DNA of 64,000 nt from Paramarasmius palmivorus (Eukaryota; Basidiomycota; Agaricomycetes; Agaricales; Marasmiaceae), in NCBI GenBank assembly GCA_037176845.1, contig JAYKXP010000018.1, positions 682,001 through 746,000 of the forward strand, in the 5' to 3' direction. The position numbers were made by a program, and so were the translations under genes. Shown here piece by piece: positions 11,621-22,531 of this stretch. Below the pieces are notes generated by a model. That model made no database searches and had not been told where the DNA came from. It saw only the letters and a program-made list of their open reading frames with translations. The stretch's first letter is position 1. Every line of letters starts with the position of its first letter.

Positions 11621-14600
11621 ATGCCTAATCCAGGTGCTTTCCAAGGCCAGCGTCGAGAACTTCTCGACAGCTTTGTCGAGGGATACTGCCAGGCGTATGA
11701 CGAAGGCTATGGGGATGACTTTCTCTCCGAAGTCCAGCGGATTTACTTCATGTACTTTCCGCCGACTCTGCCTGAGGATCAGGAACTCACCCAAGAGGAG
11801 ATCAATGCTGTTAACATCGACGAGGCTGATCCACGGGACTTAGAGCGTCCAGTGCAAAAGGAAGGGCAGAGCGACAAAGATTATGCCGTGGAGTTGGCAA
11901 CCCATGAAGTGGTGAAGAAGTTGTTGGCGTTCAAGATCGATGTAGGTCACTGTCACCTCTGATGTCACACGCGTCACTCATGTCATTACCATCAACAGCA
12001 AATGGATCGTTGGTTTGCTTACCAGTACCGCAAGCGCACCAATCCTTCTGAGAAGGAGCCTAATGCCTACGACTCGCTTCTAGAGCAACTGTCTGGGGTC
12101 AGCGCCTTCCTTGGTCGAAAACGTGCGCCGTTCCGAATGTATGCTCGAGCGAGGGCGGCAGAGGTGGAACCAGTCATTCAAGCCGAGCTACTGGCTTTGG
12201 AAGCTGAGACTACCCAAGAAGGATCTGGAGACGTCACGGAGAAGGATGGTAGTCGTCCTGCGGAGATGGTGGAAGGAAAGCCCAAGGCGAAGTTCATCAA
12301 AAAAGGTACGAAATTTGTCGCTCATTCTTCATTTTGCTTACTCACTGCTGCTTGTTTATAGGAAAAGATGCCACCGTTGCGAAGCGCCAGGAGATTATCA
12401 TCCGTTTATTCAAAGCCCTCCCTGTAGAAGACCAGGAGTATTGGAAGGAGCAGGTCGAGCTCGATTACCAAGAGCGACTCCTGAAATACGAGGAGGATAA
12501 GAAGAAGGATATTGCAACCGATCCGGCATCTTATCAGCGGTATGTCACTCTTATTTGTATCATAGTATAATTCTCATTCGCTCTCCAGTTGTATTGAACA
12601 GATTTCGCCTTTTGTTACCCCCATTCTGCATGGAATGGCCAAAAGAACCGGATGGTGCTTCACTCTTATCGCAGGTGGTCCAGAGCCTCGGGATGGTGGA
12701 CGTCTGAATGTCATTGCGTACGTTGGAAAGTATCGTCCATTGACAACATCTAATGAGCTTTTACAGGGTTCATGCAGGGGAAACTCGTGGATTAGTTCCT
12801 ATGAACTTCGGTGCCTATGCTCGCGTTCCGTACAAGAAAGGTATCGTTCCGTTGTTTGGTAATTTCTTAACAAAGGTTTATAGTGAGTCTCTTCCGTATC
12901 TTTGGGGTTGTAATGTGTCTAACGTTTGTGTAGCTCGTGAGGAAGCTCACGCTCGTGCTCTTCTTGGAGATGGACCTTCCTTGAAGAACATCATCAACGA
13001 GGAGCAGGATGGAGTCAACCTTGACACTGTTCAGCATGGCGGCAAGACCCCAACGGCTGGCGCATTCGCTTTGCAGCCTGTCTCCAATGCCGTATCCAAA
13101 CACACATCATCTTCCCCAACTTCTCACATCAACTCTCCATCGACTTCTTCCAAGGAGCAAGAAGCGGCTCTGGCCAAGCGCGCTAAATCGGCTGCCCTGT
13201 CTTCCTCAGCGTCTCACATCAGCTCCTCATCGACTTCCTCTCCGCAGGGACGAGACACTACTCTTTTCAAGCATGCGAAACCAGGAGCAACATCTTCTAC
13301 GTCGGGTGTCCATTCTTCCAGTAAATCGGCGAACACCTCATCCACTTCCAATCAAGCATCGTCATCGTCGTCTGCGTCCGCTGTGAATTCGGCGAGACCC
13401 GCCACGTCTAAACCACTGGCTGGTACGATCCCGAAGCCTGCCAAGACATATGCCCGTGCTGTACCTGGAGGAAAGCCGAGAGTGCCAACGGCTGCTCGAG
13501 CAGTTCTCACAGGCAAGCTTCCGGCAATCCCTTCAACTACTAGAGCCACTCCTCCTCCGCCTCCACCTTCACAGAAGCTGTCGCCAGTCATTTTGCTCCA
13601 GCGCCAGTCGGGTACTGAGTTGTCATCCGAAGACTTGAGTCGCGCTTCCATCCCCAGTTCAGCCCCTACGTCTCCTCCTGAAACACGTTCTCCTCTACCT
13701 GCAAGCCCCATCAGCATCTCTTCTGCGGAATCTACTCCTCCTCCTCCATCAGCTCGAGGTTCAGGTCATGCTAATTCACCTATCATTCTTACGTCGTCGC
13801 CGCCTGTTGCACCACTGCGACGCACGGCGATCTCTGCGTTGTGTCATCGTTTGGATGGCGTGGAAATACAGATCAAGAAGCGACCGGCAAAGGTAGAAGA
13901 GGAGTCTGCGAGGAAGAGGATAAAGCATGAGGATGAAGCCATGCCTAAACTAGTCTTCAAGACTGAACAGGCTGAAGTAGATTTGGGGTCAATCTCCGAC
14001 TATGAGCGACGACTCTCGTCTAAGCGTGGCCGTTCTTCTGCTTTGGGCGATGACGGTCGCTCACCTAAACGCAAGAAGGGAATCACTGGGGCCATGAAGA
14101 GTAACTCAAAGACCACAGCTTCTGCGTCCGCTTCTCCCTCTGTTTCCAGGCCCACTGTAAAGGGCACTAGATCCAGTTCCACTTCCACTTCCAACAACAC
14201 AGCAACTTCATCATCCTCAACAGCTTGGGGTGACGGTCCAGTTCCGGACGAGGCTAAGCTCACTATTCCCGACCCACCGAACGCGCCTGATTACATATTG
14301 AGCACGCTGGCGCTCATTCGGTCCGTCGGCATCACAGATGCCATCTTCGACGTGACGATCGCCTTTGTTCAGGTGGAATTCGAAGCGGGATACGACGGCA
14401 CTGAACGCCTGGGCAAAATCAGTCGCCCTACGCTCGTGGATGACTGGATTGCACGTGGCCGTCCTCCTCGTCTGCGTCAGGACGGGATCGCTGACCTCAA
14501 GGCGTATGGTGAAGAGTTCAGTACCTGGTTCGCCGAATGCTCTCCTAGTTGGCGTGAACCGGCCGAAGAAGACAGCAAGCTCCGCAGGGTGAAAGATGGA

Positions 14601-14798
14601 GATTGGTCATGCCTGAGGAACAAGACCGGACAAAATGGCATTACAAGTTTCATGGCAGCTTTGGCTTGGTGGAAAAAGGCTTTGGATAAGCTGCCAATGA
14701 AGACGGCACGGGATCATCAACGCAAGAGGTTTCGTCAGGCGGCTTTTAATGATGCAGTGGATGAGTTGTTGTATACTTTGGAGGCTTTGATGTTGTAG
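11621..14798 (+). CDS. Large Ser-rich KDZ accessory protein (element A)
   Basis: Six exons (11621-11941, 11999-12305, 12362-12539, 12589-12717, 12767-12882, 12934-14798) give a 971-aa open product. The N-terminal 110 residues are charged. The middle holds a conserved segment (RTGWCFTLIAGGPEP, then MNFGAYAR). Next comes a low-complexity Ser/Thr/Pro region of several hundred residues with basic patches. The last 170 residues form a conserved globular block (WFAECSPSW, GQNGITSFMAALAWWKKAL). Homologues sit in block C (34767-37937) and element B (48374-52138). Exons of 178 and 129 bases are identical in length in the block C copy. I recognise no named domain. Recurrence in all three KDZ-type units suggests a structural or DNA-binding partner of transposition, which is inference. 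Confidence 0.8.
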
Positions 14799-15127
14799 GT
14801 GACTGAAGTATAGCCGTAGTTTACCTTAGGAATTTTTTTGATCTGTAGCTCTACATAGAATGTATAGCTACGGGTTTTTTTGGCCTTTTGTGGCTCCTGA
14901 GGGAGTCGCATATAATTGTTTGAACGTAACGGAAATGAGCGCTATATATTTTATTGTATAGTAGTATATATAACTGCCACTATGGCTTAGTAGGTTGCGC
15001 GCGTGGATGAGTCTGATGCTGATGTAATGCTCCGATCAGTCCAATGTTCGATTCCCGGTGAATTTTGTCTCGGACATTTCTCGGGAATTGAACTTGGGCG
15101 TGTTATTCATGCACTTCTCCCTAACTG
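14799..15127. other. Right subterminal region of element A
   Basis: No gene is seen. A weak tRNA-promoter-like pair occurs: TGGCTTAGTAGG near 14982 (box A-like) and GTTCGATTCC near 15047 (box B-like). The T-arm does not pair well, so this is at most a tRNA-derived relic. Confidence 0.4.
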
Positions 15128-15211
15128 CGCAATGGTAACTAGCCTTGGTGATGCATCAAGCCCCAATGGTAATAACCTAGTCGTGATGTATCGGGCTTGC
15201 GCCCACAGGTG
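15128..15211 (-). repeat. Right terminal inverted repeat of element A
   Basis: The reverse complement aligns with 179-262, including the ACCATTGGG core and the half-sites around TTGATGCATC. The terminal bases are CAGGTG, followed directly by the duplicated CTGTAGA. Confidence 0.85.
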
Positions 15212-15241
15212 CTGTAGAGAGGTAGTTGGTTCGCCCTCACA
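15212..15241 (+). repeat. 5' LTR of the gypsy element, last 30 bases
   Basis: It matches 25690-25719 with one difference at 15233 (G versus A, a CpG transition). The LTR ends in CTCACA, inverted relative to the TGTGA at the start of the 3' LTR. Confidence 0.9.
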
Positions 15242-15243
15242 TT

Positions 15244-15253
15244 AGGTCAAGAT
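15244..15253 (+). promoter_or_regulatory. Candidate self-priming primer-binding site
   Basis: The ten bases AGGTCAAGAT begin two bases after the LTR and are the exact reverse complement of 25509-25518 in the LTR. That position lies 32 bases downstream of a TATAAA box (25477-25482), where transcription would start. No tRNA-3'-end-like TGG follows the LTR. This is the geometry of Tf1/sushi-type self-priming. Confidence 0.65.
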
Positions 15254-15510
15254 CTCAGTGAATGCCGTTGACCTGGTAGCGTCAACCTCGTTCAAGGTAC
15301 ACCCTGGCAGACACAGCAACTGTTACACCCCCACCTCCTTTCAACTGTTCCTCCTGTACACACTCCTACAACACTGATAACCAACGTGACAACCATCTCC
15401 GCGACGACGACTATTGGTGGAACTGTGACACCAACCCTTGCCCAAACCAACTGCACAATCCGTTAGACTCGGCTGACGACATCTACAAAGACCCCCGCTT
15501 ATTTCCCGCC

Positions 15511-16725
15511 ATGTCCGACAACGCACCCCCTGCATAATCCCAGAATGAGACCTTACTGCAAGCGCTGCTTGTCAGCCAGAAGGCACTCACCGACTTGATG
15601 GCCCTGCTCACCACCCAGATGTCGTCCAAAGCAGACCAGCGAAGCCGCTCTGAAAAGCCGGCAGTGTTCGCAGGGGATGGAGACAGTGCTGACGCTCGTC
15701 GTTTCCTCGCAGCATTCTCAGTCTATGGATGGAACTCCAAGAGGGAGATGAACATCCAGGATGCAGATGGACAGTACTACCGCAACGACTGGGTGTGGAT
15801 TAGTACAGCGCTGTCATTCATGACAAAGGACGCAGCTCTCTGGGCTACTCCCTACATGGAGGAGTACTCGTTGGGAAGGCCCATATTTGGTGACAACTGG
15901 GCCACGTTCGAGGCAGCTTTTAAGCTCCGCTTTGAGAGCGTAGATGAGAAGGAGGATGCCAAGCACCGCCTCAAGGCTCTCCACCAGGATAAGATGATGG
16001 TGGCAGAGTACACAGCCAAGTTCAAGGAGCTCATGGGACGCACCGGCTACTCCACAGAGGACCTCTGTGACCGGTTCTATGATAACCTCAGTCGTGTGTT
16101 TCGTGACAGGCTGGTCCTTGCCATTGGGAGGAGCACCAAAACCTTCGACGAGTTGGTTCAGATGTCAATTGAGGTCGACAACCACTTCCGTCAGTATGAC
16201 GCTGAAAAGTGTTTGGAAGCACAAGCAAGGCCCCAAGGCCCACAACCCTTCTGGAGCAACCGCCAACTCCCCAATCCCCCACGTACCTTGCCTTTCCCTG
16301 CTGCTGCGCCAGCACCGACATTTCCAACACGTGACCCCAATACCATGGACATTGACGCCAACCGAACCCGTGCAGACTGGCTTCGCCTGATGAATGGCAA
16401 GTGCTTTGGCTGTGGCTCAACAGAGCACCGGCAACGTGATGGGGGCCATGAAAGGGAGATTTGCAACTGGTGCTGCAGAAATGGACACCGGGAAGCAGTC
16501 TGTTTCAACAGGTGGCTAGGAAGACCTCGTGGGATGAGTGGACAGTGTGTTGCCGCCACTGAAACACCTACCACTGAACAGGCACTACCGGCTCCACCTG
16601 CTGCAGCCCCAACGACCCCAACTCCAGCTCAGACTGCACCACCAACGGGTCTGGACGCTCTCATTGCGCAAATGGAGCAGCTCCAGATGCAGATCGCCAC
16701 CATTCACGCCGAGCAGTGTTTTTAG
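15511..16725 (+). pseudogene. gag: gypsy gag, with a premature TAA
   Basis: The frame starts at ATG 15511 and is closed by TAA at 15534-15536 (CAA to TAA would explain it), then is open to 16725, about 404 codons. The capsid-like region is followed by a CCHC zinc knuckle: CNWCCRNGHREAVC fits CX2CX4HX4C. A CFGCG cluster just precedes it. The end overlaps the pol frame at TTT-TTTA (16717-16725), where a -1 shift would continue into pol. Gag packages element RNA into virus-like particles. Confidence 0.88.
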
Positions 16726-18557
16726 AAGGGGTGTCTCCTAAGGCTACAAGAGTCACACCCCCAAATACATCTTTTATCTCCACCTCGCCGTCGTCGTATG
16801 ATTCTGTTTCATCATGTACAATATCTATCCCAGTTGTCGACAAAAATGAAAACCATTTTCACATACGCACGCGCTTGAAAGGACACAATCGAGAAAAAGA
16901 TGTAGTAGCCATGATTGACAGTGGAGCTACTGGGCTGTTCATTGGAAGGAGATGGGTGGAAGAGCAACGAGTTGAAAGATACCACCTGAGAAGGCAGATT
17001 CCACTCTACAATATCGATGGTAGTCAGAATTGTGCAGGGAGTATTGAGGAGTTTGCTAGATTGAGGATGAAGATCGGAGAGCACGAGGAGGAAGTAGAGT
17101 TGTTGATCACTGACCTGGGCCCCGAGGATGTGGTGCTAGGGCTACCTTGGCTGAGAAAGGTGAACCCTGCCATCGACTGGGCTAAAGGTGTGATGAAAAT
17201 CGAAATAGAGGAAGAGCAAGAAGAGGAGTGTCAGACAGAGGAGACGAAGCGGTGGGAGCAGATCAAAGGCAACAGAAGACAGCGTAGGCAGTGGCAGAAA
17301 GATGGGGTGTTGGAGCATGCGAGCGACGAACTGTGGGTGGCAGCAGGAGTGACGTATGCAGCAGAGCTGGCATTTGAGGAGTCGAAAAGGAAGGAGAAGA
17401 AGAGCATGGAGGAGATCGTGCCTGAAGAGTACCACCAGTACCGCAAGGTGTTTTCGGAGGAAGAGTCCCATCGACTGCCTGAGCACAAACCCTGGGACCA
17501 CACCATTGACCTCAAGCCTGATGCTCCAGAGACTATCCGATCCAAAGTATACCCCATGTCGGTCAACAAGCAAACCGAGCTGGATGCTTTTCTGGAAGAA
17601 AACCTGTGCAAGGGATACATAGTTCCATCCAAGTCACCCCTTGCCTCTCCAGTCTTCTTTGTCAAGAAGAAGGACGGTAAACTCCGGTTCGTGCAGGACT
17701 ACCGCAAGCTCAATGAATTCACTGTCAAAAATCGATACCCCCTTCCTTTAGCTACCGACATCATCAATCGCCTGAAAGGTGCCAAGTCCTTCACCAAGTT
17801 AGATGTTTGGTGGGGATATAACAATGTGTGCATCAAGGAAGGAGACAAGGGGAAGGCAGCATTCACCACCAGTAGAGGACTGTTCAAACCACAAGTCATG
17901 TTCTTCGGTCTCACAAACTCCCCGGTAACATTCCAGGCTCTCATGAACTCCATCTTCGCAGACCTCATTGCCAAGGGCAAGGTAGCAGTGTACCTGGATG
18001 ACATCCTCATCTACAGTGCGACCATGGAGGAGCATCGTGCCACGACCCACAAAGTGCTGAAAAGACTTCAGGAGTATGACCTCTACCTTCAGCCAGAGAA
18101 GTGTGAGTTTGACCAACAGCAGGTGGAATATCTCGGTATGGTAATACAGGAAGGCCAGGTCACCATGGACCCAGTTAAAGTATGAGCAGTCAAAGAGTGG
18201 AGCACACTCCGCAACCTTCGTGAGCTTCGCGGGTTCATCGGCTTTGCCAACTTCTACTGACGTTTCATCAAAGACTTCTCCAAGATCGCTCGACCCCTGC
18301 ACAACCTCACCAAGAAAGAGCAACGGTGGGACTGGGGAAGGCAACATCAGGAAGCCTTTGATACCCTGAAGAAGGCTTTCACTGAGGAACCAATACTGGT
18401 GATGTGGGATCCAGAACGGCCAACCCGAGTGGAAGTGGATGCCTCAGGCTACGCCACTGGTGGAGTTATCCTTCAACAGCAGGATGATGGATTATGGCAC
18501 CCAGTGGCATATCGATTGGAGAGCATGGCACCAGCTGAGAGGAACTACAAGATCTAC
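16716..18557 (+). pseudogene. pol: gypsy pol part 1: protease, reverse transcriptase, start of RNase H
   Basis: Protease shows DSGATGLFIG near 16920. Reverse transcriptase spans about 17500-18180 with FVQDYRKLN, then LTKLDVWWGYN-type spacing, FFGLTNSP and the catalytic YLDD at about 17991. TGA at 18183 and 18258 interrupt the frame at positions where Arg is expected, and translation otherwise continues through the thumb (RELRGFIGFANFY) and into RNase H (VEVDASGYATGGV) up to the palindrome at 18558. In the intact element this would copy RNA into DNA in cytoplasmic particles. Confidence 0.92.
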
Positions 18558-21500
18558 CAGCTGATGTAGTGATTCTTTTGTAAAAGTGACCGATAGTTAT
18601 CACAACGAGATTTGCAAAAGTACAGGATAACTCCTTTTGCAAAAGTAGGGGACAAGTAATCAAGGCAGATAAGAGGTACTGTCCGCTTTGGGTGCTTCCA
18701 AATTGGGAAGGATGATTCCCACACCTTCTGGAAAGGGAACAGGCCGCTTTTTTGAGATCTGGAGATATTCCCACACCGCTTTTGGCATCCCAAAATGGAA
18801 GGTGCTCTTTCCATGATGTAACAGTGCGCTTTTTGGGCGCTTTTTTGCGGAAAAATTATTCCCACACCTCCTGACATCATCTGGGTGCCTCCCTACTCCG
18901 CTTTTGGCTTCCCAAAATGGAAGGTGGCCTTACCTCATCATTTTTCACCTGGAATCAATGCATTGGGGGGCTATTGGGGCATGCTTGGGGGCTATAAAAA
19001 TCGCATTTTTGAGGGAATATGTTCTATTATGTTCCAAAAGCATGCCCCTGCAATTGGGGGGCAGGGGAATGCAAAAAAAGCGGTCCAAATATGGTAATTC
19101 AGGAAAATGGCCTATTGGATCTTGGGCTACAGGGCAGATATTGACATGGGGTAAGTTGGAGGACCTAGATACATTAGATACAAGCCTGGGTGCACCCAAT
19201 AGTACATAGATTGGTGGGATAATGGTGCTTAAATATCAAAAATACTGAAAATCTCCGAAATTAGGGGAATAAAATTACAGGATGGGATGTAGTGTAGCTA
19301 GGGCTTAGATATTGTGAATCAGAGATGATATATATGTCCCCTTGCCTCGTTTACAATCCTGGAGAGCTGCCTATTTTTCCAGATTTATTACAGCTAAATT
19401 CGCTTTTTTTAGACATTGGTAATACTATACCACAGGGAATGATTGGGATGGGCCAATTCTTGTTCATAACCCACTTTATGATGTATAGATAGTGAATATA
19501 TACTTGCCCAAGTACTCCTGTATGTGCAACACCTTGTTCAATCCAATGTATTGTACAGTTATGTAATACCACCAGTAATACATGAATAGCACCTCAGGGA
19601 AGCATCCCAGCATCAAGGGGAGTTCAGAATCGAGTTCAGGCACTCAAAATACACTTTCCTACTATGAAAGGACATTTTTTGAACACATCTGTATGTTGCT
19701 ACATAAAAAATACATAAAAAATCGCATTTTTAGGGGTTTTTTTGTACTGGAGCATGGGGATTGCTCCTAAAATCACCAAAAATGAATCAGAGACCGTTCA
19801 CTATGCATAGAACAGGAATATCAATTGCCTCCATGAATTCCATGACAGGAACTCATATGCCAGATGCATCAATTCCTGCACAATTACAGAAAACATGTAC
19901 TATGAATGTAGTATTGCAGGGATTGATCTGGGGGCTTGGGGAACCTCAAAATCGAATTCGGGATGAAAAATCAGTTAAGAATATATCCAAGGTTGAAGGA
20001 AATCCATCCACAATTGACTTCAATATGCATATATCAAGTTAAATGCACAAGTATATGTGCAATATATGTTAACTATAAGCATAAAACTTGTCAGATACAT
20101 ATCTCAAGCTACAGTGATTGGATTCCTTTCAACCCTGGACATATTCTTAACTGATTTTTCATCCTGAATTCGATTTTGAGGTTCCCCAAGCCCCCAGATC
20201 AATCCCTGCAATACTACATTCATAGTACATGTTTTCTGTAATTGTGCAGGAATTGATGCATCTGGCATATGAGTTCCTGTCATGGAATTCATGGAGGCAA
20301 TTGATATTCCTGTTCTATGCATAGTGAACGGTCTCTGATTCATTTTTGGTGATTTTAGGAGCAATCCCCATGCTCCAGTACAAAAAAACCCCTAAAAATG
20401 CGATTTTTTATGTATTTTTTATGTAGCAACATACAGATGTGTTCAAAAAATGTCCTTTCATAGTAGGAAAGTGTATTTTGAGTGCCTGAACTCGATTCTG
20501 AACTCCCCTTGATGCTGGGATGCTTCCCTGAGGTGCTATTCATGTATTACTGGTGGTATTACATAACTGTACAATACATTGGATTGAACAAGGTGTTGCA
20601 CATACAGGAGTACTTGGGCAAGTATATATTCACTATCTATACATCATAAAGTGGGTTATGAACAAGAATTGGCCCATCCCAATCATTCCCTGTGGTATAG
20701 TATTACCAATGTCTAAAAAAAGCGAATTTAGCTGTAATAAATCTGGAAAAATAGGCAGCTCTCCAGGATTGTAAACGAGGCAAGGGGACATATATATCAT
20801 CTCTGATTCACAATATCTAAGCCCTAGCTACACTACATCCCATCCTGTAATTTTATTCCCCTAATTTCGGAGATTTTCAGTATTTTTGATATTTAAGCAC
20901 CATTATCCCACCAATCTATGTACTATTGGGTGCACCCAGGCTTGTATCTAATGTATCTAGGTCCTCCAACTTACCCCATGTCAATATCTGCCCTGTAGCC
21001 CAAGATCCAATAGGCCATTTTCCTGAATTACCATATTTGGACCGCTTTTTTTGCATTCCCCTGCCCCCCAATTGCAGGGGCATGCTTTTGGAACATAATA
21101 GAACATATTCCCTCAAAAATGCGATTTTTATAGCCCCCAAGCATGCCCCAATAGCCCCCCAATGCATTGATTCCAGGTGAAAAATGATGAGGTAAGGCCA
21201 CCTTCCATTTTGGGAAGCCAAAAGCGGAGTAGGGAGGCACCCAGATGATGTCAGGAGGTGTGGGAATAATTTTTCCGCAAAAAAGCGCCCAAAAAGCGCA
21301 CTGTTACATCATGGAAAGAGCACCTTCCATTTTGGGATGCCAAAAGCGGTGTGGGAATATCTCCAGATCTCAAAAAAGCGGCCTGTTCCCTTTCCAGAAG
21401 GTGTGGGAATCATCCTTCCCAATTTGGAAGCACCCAAAGCGGACAGTACCTCTTATCTGCCTTGATTACTTGTCCCCTACTTTTGCAAAAGGAGTTATCC

Positions 21501-21567
21501 TGTACTTTTGCAAATCTCGTTGTGATAACTGTTGGTCACTTTTGTAAAAGTATGGCTGCATCTGGTG
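18558..21567. mobile_element. 3.0-kb palindromic (foldback) KDZ-related element
   Basis: Two arms (18558 to about 20010 and about 20115 to 21567) are reverse complements, with positions summing to 40125 throughout most of their length, so there are essentially no indels. The loop is about 105 bases. It is flanked by the exact 7-bp duplication GATCTAC (18551-18557, 21568-21574). It begins CAGCTGATG and ends TCTGGTG. Subterminal sequence (GTTATCACAACGA, TTTGCAAAAGT) matches the ends of element B. Open frames inside are mirrored and carry no recognisable domain, so it is probably noncoding and non-autonomous. Confidence 0.92.
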
Positions 21568-22531
21568 GATCTACGACCGAGAGATGTTAGCCATCATCCG
21601 AGCCCTTGAGGACTGGCGCCACTACTTGGAAGGACTTCCTCAGTCATTCGAGATAATCACTGACCACCAAAACCTGGAGTACTGGAGGACAGCTCAGGAC
21701 CTGACTCGTCGTCAAGCCCGATGGGCGCTTTGGCTGTCATGGTTTGACTTCTGTCTGACACACAAACCTGGCAAAACGAACACTCAGGCAGACCCCTTGT
21801 CGCGAATTTCAGAGCTGCAGGTGTTGGATGCTGAGGACAATCGTGAGCAGGTAGTTCTGAAGCCAGAGATGTTTGCGAAGATTGGAGCTGCACGAGTAGG
21901 AGGAAATGCCCTAGAGGAAAGAATACGCAAGGGAGTAGAGAGAGAAGTGGAGGTACTGCAGGCAGTAGAGGCGCTGGAGAAGGATGGGGCGAGGAAGTTG
22001 GCCAATGGTCTAGTGGAGTGGGAAGAAGACGACGGCCTGGTGTACTATAAGGGGAAGCTGTACATTCCGGCAGATGAAGGTTTGAGGAAAGAGATCCTAA
22101 AGCAGTGCCATGATGCGTCTACAGTGGGGCATCTGGGAAAACATGGGACACTAGAACAGGTGAAACGTTACTACTGGTGGCCTAACATGTCCTCTTTCAT
22201 AGAGAAGTATGTTCAAGGGTGTGAGCGCTGTCAATGCACCAAACCAGCTGTTCATCCTGACGCAACACTCCAACCCATGGAAGTGCCAGAAGGACCTTGG
22301 TGTGTAGTAGGAGTTGACCTTATCACAGGACTCCCCCTCAGCAATGGTTACGATGCCATCATCACCTACATCGACCTGTACAGCAAGCAAGTCCACATTC
22401 TCCCCACCACCACTACCCTTGATGCCAAAGGAGTCGCTGACCTTCACTACCGGGAGATCTTCTGTTTGCATGGAATTCCTCACAAGTTCGTGTCCGACTG
22501 AGGCCCACAGTTTGCAGCCCAAGTAACCTGA
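21568..22531 (+). pseudogene. pol: gypsy pol part 2: RNase H end and integrase start
   Basis: It resumes at the codons around [16 protein letters not shown] and reads to FVSD, where TGA at 22499-22501 replaces an expected Arg. RNase H ends with TDHQNLEYW and [15 protein letters not shown]. Integrase follows with the HHCC zinc motif ([14 protein letters not shown]) and the first catalytic Asp ([10 protein letters not shown]), with a further Asp in TYIDLYSKQ. Element X interrupts the gene after 22531. Confidence 0.9.

Larger units (their letters stand above)
179..15211. mobile_element. Element A: complete KDZ-type DNA transposon, about 15 kb
   Basis: The element is bounded by imperfect terminal inverted repeats and flanked by the exact 7-bp duplication CTGTAGA (172-178 and 15212-15218). 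It starts CAGCC and ends CAGGTG. Removing it restores an LTR collinear with the 3' LTR at 25275-25719, which proves insertion into the gypsy 5' LTR. Cargo from left to right: KDZ transposase (leftward), a small gene, a basic coiled-coil gene (rightward), an acidic gene (leftward), an RNase H1 N-domain-like gene (leftward), and the large Ser-rich accessory gene (rightward). The transposase frame is open, so the element may be autonomous. Assignment to KDZ rests on the transposase. Confidence 0.9.

Noticed and set aside
14980..15070. tRNA gene or tRNA-derived SINE
   Set aside because: Box A-like and box B-like words are present, but the T-arm stem does not pair and no cloverleaf forms. The surrounding bases belong to the right end of element A.
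15020..15210. Truncation of the gypsy 5' LTR by deletion
   Set aside because: The missing LTR part is at 1-178 and the two pieces share the CTGTAGA duplication, so the LTR is split by insertion and not deleted.
19582..20543. Small protein genes in the palindrome (for example the 62-residue frame at 19582)
   Set aside because: They occur as mirrored copies in both arms and again at 31511, with poly-T and poly-A tracts and no domain. They are shadows of repeat sequence.
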